From Pomacea canaliculata (lineage: Eukaryota > Mollusca > Gastropoda > Architaenioglossa > Ampullariidae): a stretch of 64,000 nucleotides of DNA. Numbering within the stretch: the first letter of the stretch is position 1; every line of letters starts with the position of its first letter. The stretch lies in assembly GCF_003073045.1 (NCBI RefSeq), contig NC_037601.1, positions 10,031,807 through 10,095,806 of the forward strand. Direction: 5' to 3'. A program made the position numbers and the translations under genes. Below, one piece after another: positions 48,101 to 58,213 of this stretch. The notes beneath the pieces are model-generated. The model was not told the origin of the DNA, did not search any database, and worked only from the letters and a program-made list of their open reading frames with translations.

Positions 48101-50180
48101 ACCTCGAACCTTCTCTCCTTTCTACTCTAAACTCGTTTGTGTAGTATTTCCCTTTTTTCCCCAAGAGAAGTCTTTCTGTTTTCTTTGTCGCTTATTTTCT
48201 GTAAGTAAATATAATTGATTATGAGCAAAGTATCCCCTTTCTGACCTGCAGATCTGTTATTTTCACCTTTAACCCGGGAAGTCGCGCAAGACGTGACTCC
48301 GCGTTTGAGGTCACGCTGACGGCAGCCTGGTCACGAGACCCACGCAAAATATGTCGTGAGGTCATGAGGGTTTCTTGTCAATCATATCTTGGCTTTCTCG
48401 CTTACTCAACACCCACGTACCCACATTTCTCACTCCCTCTTCCCACTTCCCGACTACTCACTAGTAGTGTCAGTAGTCTTGCTGACAGCGAGTGTACACA
48501 ATACTTATGTTGCTCCTCCCTGACCCTCCGGTCTTCCCGCCAGACAGTACCTGTACCTGTATTTATACTAGTGCAGTTCTCCTTTGATCCTGTAAACTGT
48601 GACCTAGGGTGTGACCCTATAAAGTGGGAACATGCTGCGTGACCTCGCATTACAAATCCAGCAAAACTTGTCCAAGACAGAAAGGGACGCACCTGCCCTC
48701 CTGTCAATTTTGTACGCACATGCGCACATGAGCACACACACACAAAGATGCTTACAAACACACGCACGACAGTCTGCATATTTCTGGAGAATGTTTGTAT
48801 ATTCTTCATCCACTCACTTGGTGTTCGTCATGGTGCCCTGTCTTTGCTGATGTTTGTATTTCTTGTCTGGTTGACTGTCGGAGCGTTTTGGGGTTTTTTG
48901 TTTTTGTTTTCCATGCATGGACCTCGCATACCGCATCTACATCTGCACGCGCGCTGTACACATCCTGTTGTTACTATTATTATCAACTGTTTGTGTAACT
49001 ACATCTACGTATCATATCATATCTACTGTGTATATGTGTCTCCCCATCGCAGTTATCGTTCTACTGTGGGGTCTTGTATGAGTGGGTACCCTGACATTTT
49101 GTGGGCACCCGGCTCCCAAACGGCATGATATAGGTACCTCCGTGATATTCTGTAGAGACCTGGATGTTACATCGGGGGTAATGTAAACCAGGTCCGTGGT
49201 CTGGTGGTCGCGATGTCAAGCCGGTCAGATACCCGGGCAACTCATCTTGCCATGTTTGCCACTAGTGGGCAACTAAGAGAGGTCATTGTGAAAACAAGTG
49301 AACACGTACCCGGGCCACTTCGCATCCTGCTGTAGCTGTGATGACAAGGGCAGATCACTTTCAGGTCTCAGCTGTTTAGAGAGTTCCTCGCTCCCCCTCC
49401 ATGTTTGCCTAGCGTTCGTCCTAACGGCTTCTTGTTTGAAAAACCTTTCTGCCTGGTATATAGGGGTAACTAATGGGATTCTGCATGTCAGCTACAGTCC
49501 AATGTATAAGGGTAGAAACTGAGGAATGTGTACCCGAACGACGGGTAAGCGGGAGGGAATGGGCCACGAAGCTCCGGGTCTCCCCCACCCCTATCTGAAC
49601 GCTTGATACTCTTCGCTGATGATCGCCTGCAGTCAGAAATGTCTCTCTGTCTCAAAGAATAAAGAAGGAAATGTCAACAAATATGCGAAGGTCCCCCTTC
49701 ATTAAAAAATATATCTCGATACAAAACTGTAAAGTTTTTGTCCGATTTTACAGTCCAGCATGCTTAATTCGCTCTCGGGTATGGTTAATTCACAGGCTCA
49801 TACACTGCTCACTCCTTGTCCCCCTCTTCACTATACACTCGTCAATACAATGGAGAAACAAACAAAACTATGTGTTAGCAATTTCATCATGAAATCTTGG
49901 CTGGAGGAGATTAAGTGCGAATTTCGGTATCTAGTTCTGTCATTTGTTGCGTCCACTGGGTAAGAACGAATTAAAGAAAGAAAGAATGCAATTGCAAGAA
50001 AGAAGGAAAGAGTATTTCCCCTCATTAACACCAAGTTTTGATCTTCTAGCCAGATTAACCTGTTTTTGCCCCAGACAAACTCTGATTTACCTGTTATTAT
50101 TTGTCCCTCAGACAACTTCTGATTAACCTGCTATCGTCTGACGGTCAGCACCACAGCAGAAGTCGTTGAGGAGCGTGGTG
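45160..50180. other. Intergenic DNA or first intron upstream of UNC93A
   Basis: No coding exon recognised. Rich in simple sequence: (GT)n and T-rich runs at 46000-46200, (GGT)n near 46466-46490, CA-rich tracts near 45760 and 48735. TCTACCTATTTACCTAG occurs twice in tandem near 48007-48043. Confidence 0.4.
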
Positions 50181-53100
50181 ATGGAGAAGAACGGCACTGA
50201 CAAGGCCGCCCTCGGCCACGAGCTGACCAGCAACAGCGTGCCGGACAAGTCGACCGTAGCGGAGGCCGAGGACCCCCTCAAGTGCCCCATGTCACGACTG
50301 CGCATCTTCAAGAACATCCTGGTCCTCAGCTTCGGCTTCATGTTCCTCTTCACCGCCTTCCAGTCGATGGCCAACCTGCAGACGTCCCTCAACAAGGAGC
50401 AAGGTGTCGGCGCCTGGAGTCTGTCCGCCATCTACGCCGCCCTCATCGTGTCCTGCATGTTCTTACCCAAGTGAGTTCCCGCCTGGGCTCGCCGAGATGA
50501 ATGGTACGGTCTTGGTGAGTTCAGGTCTGAACTGCCGAGACACAAGTTTAGGTCTAGTCTCGCCGAGACGCACGCCTGTGACCCTGTATAATCAGGTCAC
50601 GAGACTGAGACACGCCTGTGACCCTGTATAATCAGGTCACGAGACTGAGAGTCACGTTGCTGGAGTCAGCAAATCTTTTTGCTTACATCCGGAGTTAAAG
50701 CTGCTGACAAAAACCAAAATAACCTCCAAAACAGCCATGTACATCCGGGTCATAACCAGCGCCTTGTGTGCAGCTAAAGGGAAACAATTATGTATTCATT
50801 GTCGATACCTGCTGACATGCACCTTATATATACTTACATACATATACAGTATACATATATACTACGCTCAGCTAGTCACACACAATATTGTCAACATTGT
50901 CACCGTCTAACACCAATTCCCCGATTGTTTGTTTTTAACGATCTTCTCGGACATTTTAATCATTGGTTGATATTCTCTGTGACAGGTTCATCATCGGCCT
51001 AGTCGGGTGCAAGTGGACGATACCCGTATGTATGATCGGGTACGCGCTGTACATGGCGGCCAACTTTTACGCCGTCATCTGGCTGATGACCATCGCTGGC
51101 GTCATTCTCGGCTTTGGCGCCGCGCCCATGTGGTCAGCCAAGTGCACCTACCTGACACAGCTGGGTGTGTGGTACTCGCGCATGACGGGCCAGTCCGAGG
51201 ACGCCATCATCAACCGCTTCTTTGGCTTCTTCTTCATGATGTTTCAGACTAGTGAGTCGCTTTGATGACAAGGTCTTGTGCTGATGATAATGCCATCTGT
51301 TGCTGGAGATGTTTGGGTTTATGATGATATCTTGTAATGATGATTCCTTTGTGTTCGCATGCAGTGTCTTGTCTTGATGACAATGTCTTTATTGTCTATG
51401 TCACGTCTTTCAAGCGCCTCTTAATGTGCCTGAGTTTGCCTGATTGCCGGTTGATGACAATCCTCTAGAGACTAGGATCAGGAACGAGGGGACTAAACGA
51501 CGAGGGGACTAAAGGTCTTCTAACATTTGCCGATATAACTGTGTGAGCAGCAAGCAAGTTAGCCACGTGACCTAACTTGTGTTGCAGGTCAGATCTGGGG
51601 AAACCTCATCTCGTCTCTCGTCTTCACCTCCAAAGAAAACCAGACCCAATCCAACACCACCCAGTGTGGCGCTGATTTCTGTCCCGGTGATGCCGAGAAC
51701 AACACCAACCTCGACCAGAACAAAGATAGAGTAAGTCAAAAATTAACGTTTTCTATATATCAGAGTTAACTTTGCACTTAATGTCTTGTACTTCTTAGAT
51801 AACGACCTCGAGACAAGCCAAGACAGGTATCTCTACATTAATAGTCAGTGACAGCTCGTGCACCCTTGACATCAGTTTGTGCATGCAGTGATGTTTACTT
51901 GTTTAATGTCGTCGTCGGTCTCTCATAGCGATTACCTGCTGCGACAGGTGTACACAGTTTGTGGCATTTACCTGGCGTGTGCCGTCATCGCGATGATCGT
52001 GGTGTCCACGCTGCTGGATCCAATCAAGCTGGACAAGGAGGACAGCTCCACCAAGGGGCGACTGTCACCCGACCTTCTCATTGCCACCTTCAAGCACCTC
52101 TTCACCTCCCCCACCCAAATTCTGCTCATCCCCCTCACCATGTACAGCGGCGTGGAGCAGGCCTTCGTCAGTGGGGACTACACTAAGGTGAGTACACTAA
52201 TACTACACTAAGGCTTTGACTACACTGACAGCCTGTATGTAAGGTGAGGTTACACTAAAGTTAGTAGTCTGCGCTAAACTGAGGTGACTGAAGTCTACAC
52301 TAAGGTGATGTGACTAGCAGACTGAGGTTATTACTCTTATGTGAAGTGATATCAGAAGGTGAGCTGACTGCAGTAAGGTGACTAAACTAAGGTGAGTGTT
52401 ACGGAAAAAGTAAAGATGGTTGCTGTCCCGTATTCAACGGCTACACCATTTAATTCGTTAGAGTGAGGTTAGAGATTAGTCAGGAGAAATTGTTACCTGA
52501 AGTTATATTGACTACACAGGTAGAATGTGATGATCACGATCTTTGCTCGTTTTCTGTCTACAGTCGTACATCAGCTGTGTGCTGGGTGTGTGGAATGTGG
52601 GGTACATCATGATCGTGTACGGGGTGGCGGACGCAATCTGCTCGTTTCTCTTCGGCCGCCTGGTGCAGTACGTGGGTCACATTCCATTCTTTGTGCTCGG
52701 TGAGTCGTTATGGAGATTGCTGAACAACCATGTGTCCCCCATTCCCAGGTCATTTCAGGGAGCTGGTCAGTCAGTCGTCCCTTGACCGACACCCACCCTG
52801 GAGGGTAGTGGACGCCGTGGTGGTGAGAGGAAGAACTGACCCTGAAGACTAGTCGTCCTGTACAGGACCTGCTGACTATCGCCCACAATAGACAAGAGTG
52901 GGGCCCTGTCTGCCGCGTCTAACCATGTGATCCCCCCAACCATAGGTGTCGGTCACGTGACTGACTGACCTCTCTCACTGGCTTGAAGAAAACATTTTCT
53001 CAGAAACAAAAGCAGGGTTTAGAAAGGTTTATTCAGCAACAAACCATGTACTTTCACTGTATGCTGTTATTCATAACTATCTTAGTAAACCCGCGAATTA

Positions 53101-55722
53101 GTATGCTTGTATTATGGGATTTTCATGGTCTCGAGATGCTGTTTAGCACACAGTGTTGTTCAGACCCATCATTAATTCCAGAGCATCTTCTCGATTCATT
53201 AAAGAAAGAATTTCATGTTTGATTCACTAACAACGTTTATTTGAATGAACATCAAACTCGCAGATTTCTTCCAGTGTCCGCACGGCCTCCCACAAGGTGT
53301 ATATATAGCCATCCCAACTTTCTTTTCATTTTTGTTATGAAACGAAACAATTGATAAAATATCTGCCGATGACAAACATGTTCAGCTGTAACCTGATCTG
53401 GTGGAACTGTTCCACCTTATGCTTGCTAAATATTCAGTTTATTATCAAGCGCACCGACAGATAAACTGTCTTACTGTGTAGATGTCAGATGTTGCGGTCC
53501 TATGTTCCTCGAGGACTAGCAAGGAAATAAACTTGTAATGCCAGAGGCTTGGACTAGAAATCAGCTGTGATCAAAGTAAAGTAATGGAATTTAGAAATGG
53601 TGGTTTCTTATTGTCATGTTGCAGCCACCATAGTGCACGGCGCTCTACAGATTATCCTGTTGCTATGGACACCCACGCCAGACAGGGAAGTTTTGTTCTA
53701 CGTCATCGCTGCCTTCTGGGGCATGGGCGATGCTGTCATCCAGACCCAAATAAACGGTTCGTTGATCTCCCTTTTGTAGGGTCAGTGCGGTGTTTGCGAC
53801 TCCACACTGTCCTGATCACGTTACCATGACTACACGTTGTCATCACGGCACTTTATGTTTTGATTTCACATTACCATGACCACATATCATCACTGCAGGT
53901 CGCCATGACTACACGTTACCACGCTAGGTGTTGCTAGTACTGGACTGACCTATGACTGGACTGACCTATGACTGGACGAACCCAAACTTTATACAGATGT
54001 AACCGAGAGGTAAGTTGAGGTTGTATGGTTGCAACAACAGTCGAACACTCAACCAAAAGGCAGGAACTTGTCAGCGGGTGTGCGAACCTTTATTACACGT
54101 GCTTGTACAATGGCCACGGCTGCTCGTATCGTCCAGCAGTCAGCGCTGTCTCTGTCTCCGTTCAGCGCAATACGTTCTTGTAGAACGGGCCCCCACAGAC
54201 TTGCTACTCTAATGTGTTTTGGGAAGAAAGGCCCCGACTAAACATCTACCTCTAACTATATACTAAGCAGACACGTGACTACTCGTCACCTAATCTACCT
54301 GTGCCTGACGCTGTCGCTCTAATACTAAGGGGACCACTGACTACTGCGCTATTCCCGTAACTACTTCATCTGCCAACCCCGGCTCTAGTTCTCGCTCCCC
54401 TCCTAAGTCACGGCGCCCTGTCAGGTCGTAAAAGTGGACAGAAAGGTTTCCCCCACTGTCCGCTGTTACTGATCCCCGCCTACCTATAATTACCTGGCCT
54501 CGAATAAAGCTAATTCGTGACGCGTCTCCTGACACGTACGGTCCTCTACACAGACATGCAGCATCACTTACTCTTTCGTTAAACACAAGGTAGAGGTGTG
54601 GCAATGGAGTGTCTCTAGTAAACTTATACCTGGCACCAGTACCTCCCCCCTATGAGCGATCATTGGCGGCTAATGGGAGACAACTGTCCAGGTGGCGCTA
54701 AGCGTATCAGAGAACAGGGAGTGTGTTTCTGCTTGTTTGCGTCTCTTAGCTGTCTGACAATATTCATTTCCTCGATTTGCGTCTGGAAGAATATTTTTGT
54801 GACAAAACATTATGTCGGTATATTTTTCGACATTAAATTCATTCATAGAAATGTCGTGTCGGGTCGAAATACTTAACTTCTCAAGAATATTTTGATTCAC
54901 TATCCAATTCACTATCGATACTCTGGATTCATTCTGGACAGTGAATGCGTGAATTTATCTAAAATTTTTATCTTTAGACATTTTAAATAAGTTCTCCTTC
55001 CTAGTCCTCTGATTTTTTTTATAACAGTTTCATATAGCTTTTTTTTAAAGACACAATATCCTGAACATCTTGGTTCGGTAATTGGAACATTGGTCAGACC
55101 CTTTCTACATGAGCGGGTGGACATGTCCCAATAAATTGTTAATTTTTTTAAAGTTTTAATTTTCAAGTAACTACGAAAGGAAAAGTTACAGTTAGCAATT
55201 CAACTAAATACATAACAAAGTGATATAATTAAAAAAAATCACTGTGATGAATGGAATATACACAAAACTAACAGCGCATCAATAAAGAAAATAACCTAAA
55301 TCAAGCCATGTATAAGTCGCTTATTCAGCACAATGAACTTTGTTCATTTGTTTTGACGGTTACCTTTATTGCACCCACACTGTTATGAGCTGAGTTACTC
55401 TACACAGCGTGTTATGAGAGTAGAGTCATGAAGTCACGTGACTAGACCTCTGTCAGTTGAGCGACTTTGCTGTGTTGCAGCCCTGTACGGCGCGCTATTC
55501 ACGGAGAACACAGAGGCCGCATTCGCCAACTACAGGCTTTGGGAGTCGATGGGCTTCATGATGACGTACGCCTACAACAACTACCCCTGCACCAACATCA
55601 AGCTGTACGTGTGTCTCGGCTTCCTGGGCGCCGGCATGCTGGGATACACCGCCGTGGAGATCAAGGAGCGCAACAAGAAACAAGAGAAGGAGGACATCAC
55701 TCCCACTACAACCAGACTGTGA
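50181..55722 (+). CDS. UNC93A: UNC93A-like multispanning membrane protein (MFS fold), complete
   Basis: Member of the UNC-93 family. Worm UNC-93 is linked to a two-pore potassium channel; the UNC93A substrate is unknown. Seven coding exons: 50181-50470, 50986-51251, 51588-51730, 51948-52187, 52564-52699, 53625-53756, 55481-55722; total 1449 nt, 482 aa (human about 457), all phases close. Cytosolic N-terminus, then TM1 at FKNILVLSFGFMFLFTAFQS, followed by LQTSLNKEQGVG. Exon 2 has paired helices around KWTIPVCMIGYALYMAANFY and GVILGFGAAPMWSAKCTYLT. The exon 3 loop has NQT and NTT glycosylation sequons and a CGADFC pair. Exon 4 has GVEQAFVSGDYTK, exon 5 SYISCVLGVWNVGYIMI, exon 6 AFWGMGDAVIQTQIN, exon 7 ALYGALF then AAFANYRLWESMGF, all matching human UNC93A in order. 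Exon 6's donor (GTTCGT) is weak. Codons are GC-rich, unlike the left-hand genes. Confidence 0.95.
50571..50650 (+). repeat. Exact 40-bp tandem duplication in UNC93A intron 1
   Basis: Two identical 40-bp units (50571-50610 and 50611-50650) starting CACGCCTGTGACCCTG and ending CGAGACTGAGA. Perfect identity indicates a recent duplication or an assembly duplication. Confidence 0.9.
52183..52400 (+). repeat. Degenerate donor-like repeats after UNC93A exon 4
   Basis: The exon 4 end (ACTACACTAAGGTGAGTACACTAA) is echoed through intron 4 by TAAGGTGAGG near 52240, TAAGGTGATG at 52301, AGAAGGTGAG near 52355, TAAGGTGAC near 52374 and TAAGGTGAGT near 52388. It looks like decayed local duplication of the exon-intron junction, leaving several decoy 5' splice sites. 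Confidence 0.6.
53491..53533 (+). repeat. Palindromic-tail SINE fragment in UNC93A intron 5
   Basis: GTTGCGGTCCTATGTTCCTC then GAGGACTAGCAAGGAAATAAACT matches the SINE tail on the plus strand, with two changes in the palindrome arms (TTCCTCGAGGAC). I could not define target duplications. Confidence 0.65.
53996..54690 (-). mobile_element. Possible solo LTR (fossil), boundaries uncertain
   Basis: In UNC93A intron 6. Read on the minus strand the segment ends CTCTCGGTTACA and has AATAAA about 90 bp before that end, as an LTR's R-U5 part would. No internal retroelement coding sequence is next to it. The far boundary and the target duplication were not found, so this is only a candidate for an old LTR-element remnant. 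It could also be ordinary intron sequence. Confidence 0.25.
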
Positions 55723-55749
55723 CGTGAACGTTCGAAATTGTGACGTCAT

Positions 55750-55755
55750 AATAAA
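55750..55755 (+). terminator. Poly(A) signal of UNC93A
   Basis: AATAAA begins 27 nt after the TGA, within CGTCATAATAAACAACTC. It is the first such signal and would give a very short 3'UTR of about 45-60 nt. Further AATAAA-type signals occur near 56250. Confidence 0.55.
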
Positions 55756-56270
55756 CAACTCATGACGTCGTCGGTGCCCAGGGCTTTCTTGTCTCACGTC
55801 ATGTCTCCTGACGTCACGTCTCCAGTCAAGACGTCAGCTCTGTCTCATTACGTCACAAGAACAAACGGGGGGTGGCGGGGTAGGGGAAAGGGGGAGAAGG
55901 GGGGTGTGTGTGTGTGTGCCACGTGTTTTGGAAGAGTTTTGGAAGAGGGCTGTAAACTCTCGACTCAGTCTCAGTTTTGATTACTGGACCGTCTATTCAT
56001 GTACAGAACATTTATCTCGACCTTTAGTTGCTTTCGATTTGATTGTAAGAGAAATGAGTGACAAGGTCTGTGCTGCTATACTGCTCTTCTGTGGCAGCTC
56101 TCTCTCTCTCACATGACTAGCTGCCTTGTTTGCGTGAGGGATAGCGAGATTTGCGAAACCGAAACTTTCACTTTTCTGATTTGTAGATAGACAGCAGATG
56201 ACAATCCGGAAGTGTTTTCCTGCGCGATAGGGACTGAGGATAAAGGGAATGAAATAAACGTAAAGTCCTG

Positions 56271-56562
56271 AAGGGTGGCTGTGACAGCTGGGTGTAGTGT
56301 AGGGTGGCTATGACAGCTGGGTGTAGTGTAGGGTGGCTATGACAGCTGGGTGTAGTGTAGGGTGGCTGTGACAGCTGGGTGTAGTGTAGGGTGGCTGTGA
56401 CAGCTGGGGGTAGTGTAGGGTGGCTGTGACAGCTGGGTGTAGTGTAGGGTGGCTATGACAGCTGGGTGTAGTGTAGGGTGGCTGTGACAGCTGGGTGTAG
56501 TGTAGGGTGGCTGTGACAGCTGGGTGTAAGGTAGGGTGGCTATGACAGCTGGGTGTAGTGTA
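56271..56562 (+). repeat. Minisatellite, 29-bp unit, about 10 copies
   Basis: Unit GGGTGGCTGTGACAGCTGGG TGTAGTGTA, with CTGTGAC/CTATGAC as the main variant. It lies about 550 bp after UNC93A. The array keeps an open frame in at least one direction because its sequence has few stops. That frame is an artefact of the repeat. Confidence 0.92.
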
Positions 56563-57096
56563 TCGGCAGGAAGCGAATGTCTATCGAATGCTATAGACAG
56601 GAGCGTGAACACAGCTCAGCATCTGATAGCCGTGAAATCGCCTGAAGTAGACAATTTATATATACACAGCTAAAATCTTGTCGACAAGAAGGCAAGTGTA
56701 TAAAATAAAACCTAATTGGTTAGCGGCAAAATAAAACTGTATCCTTTTTAAATGTCAGTCTGTCGCAGGTCATAATTGTATATTATTTACTGTCGAGTAA
56801 CTTGTGACCTCACCCTTCCAACAGTAAGAACGAGTCGATGGCTGGTATCTAAGTCTTCTGTTTCTTCTGTTTGTTAAAACGATCTGCGTGTACCTATAAA
56901 GTTTATAGTTTCAGTGACAGCACGTTCGGTAATCCAGTCAGATACTGCATCCTTTAGTTTTGTTGCAGGATGATTTATTGTTGATACTTGGTGCTGAGGG
57001 AATAAACAAATGTTATATAAAGTTGATCCCACACAAACAAATGTTAAATAAAGGTGATGAACTCCCACAAACAATTTTTTCTGTAGAAGAAAAGAA

Positions 57097-57117
57097 TTGT
57101 TGTTGTTGTTGTTGTTG

Positions 57118-57178
<61 letters not shown>

Positions 57179-57193
57179 GATGATGATGATGTC
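57097..57193 (+). repeat. (GTT)n microsatellite with (GAT)n end
   Basis: Nearly uninterrupted TTG/GTT units from about 57097 to 57179, then GATGATGATGATG. Translated frames give homopolymers of Val, Cys or Asn and are not genes. Confidence 0.95.
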
Positions 57194-57643
57194 TGCTACT
57201 GTCGTACGAGTGGTGGATGCTGTGAACGTATGTTCATGTGTCTCGACTGTCTTCACTAAAAGGGGAAATAACTAAGAGTAAAACTTTATGTTTTAAGAGA
57301 GAGGCATCAACCTCCAACGTGTAATTAACATTCGTGACAACAACTATCAGCTTGTAATTAATGTTATACTCGAGGTGACCAAGACTTTGGCAGATATTAG
57401 ACGGAGGCTTAGCTTTTACTTTAGTTATTAACACACCCCACACCACACCACTACCCCACCCCACACCACTTCCCTTCACATAGCACAACATCACACTCTC
57501 ATACACTTCAACCTGACAAGGAACAGAATCAGAAAACAAAGTACTGTCCTGTTGGGGAGAATCATTGAATATCAGGAAGGAAAAGGCTGAGTTTAATTCC
57601 CTTCTCTTTCATGTGCGCCAAACAGCATGTTCTTTGACTGCCC

Positions 57644-58213
57644 TTAGCCTACCCTGTCCACCACTGGGGGCCCAGAACCTTTAGGTCTGTCCACCTTCTC
57701 TCCAGCTTTAGAAACTGCGGCCTTTGTCCCTGTGGTGCCACCATCACCATGCAGCTCCATCAGCTTTCCGGGGTCAAACTTTGGCTTCTTCAGCACCTTG
57801 ACCTTTCTTACTTAAACATCATTCTTTAGGTAGATACCCTGACAAGCTTTCTCGATTTCTTTGCAAATGGAATCAGGAATAAATTTGTTGACAAGCTGAA
57901 TTTACTTCATGCCATTAGATGTAACTACACGGATTATGTTCTCCAACATCTTGACATGATTGTTTCTCTTTTTGATGAACCCATAGAGCAGATATCCTTC
58001 CGTTGCCTAACATCAATATTGGGTTTCAGTTAGGGTCTGCCAGGTTTTGACCACAGAGCACTACTTATCACATGTAAGGTCCATGCCGTGGAAATTTGTC
58101 AGCACACTGCGGCTCTGAACTTCTTCGGTAACCAGCTTGAACTTGCGAAAGGTCACTTCATTATTCTGCAGGTCACCAAGAGAAATCTCAAAGACTCAAC
58201 CTTTCAGGCCTCC
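57644..58213 (-). pseudogene. RPS3A (pseudogene): Ribosomal protein S3A (eS1) processed pseudogene, 5'-truncated
   Basis: The minus-strand translation matches the last two thirds of the 40S protein RPS3A without introns. Starting at the complement of 58213: GLKG, a stop in place of Arg, [42 protein letters not shown], a stop, CSVVKTWQT. After several frame changes the end is readable: [55 protein letters not shown], then TAA at 57644-57646. Lack of introns with multiple stops and frameshifts marks an old retrocopy. No poly(A) tail or target duplication is clear. The N-terminal third is absent or unrecognisable beyond 58213. Confidence 0.88.

Noticed and set aside
56337-56612. 91-aa repetitive frame as a repeat protein
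   Set aside because: It reads through the 29-bp minisatellite, with no start context or flanking exons.
57044-57259. Poly-Asn and poly-Val frames as a protein
   Set aside because: They are translations of the (GTT)n microsatellite.
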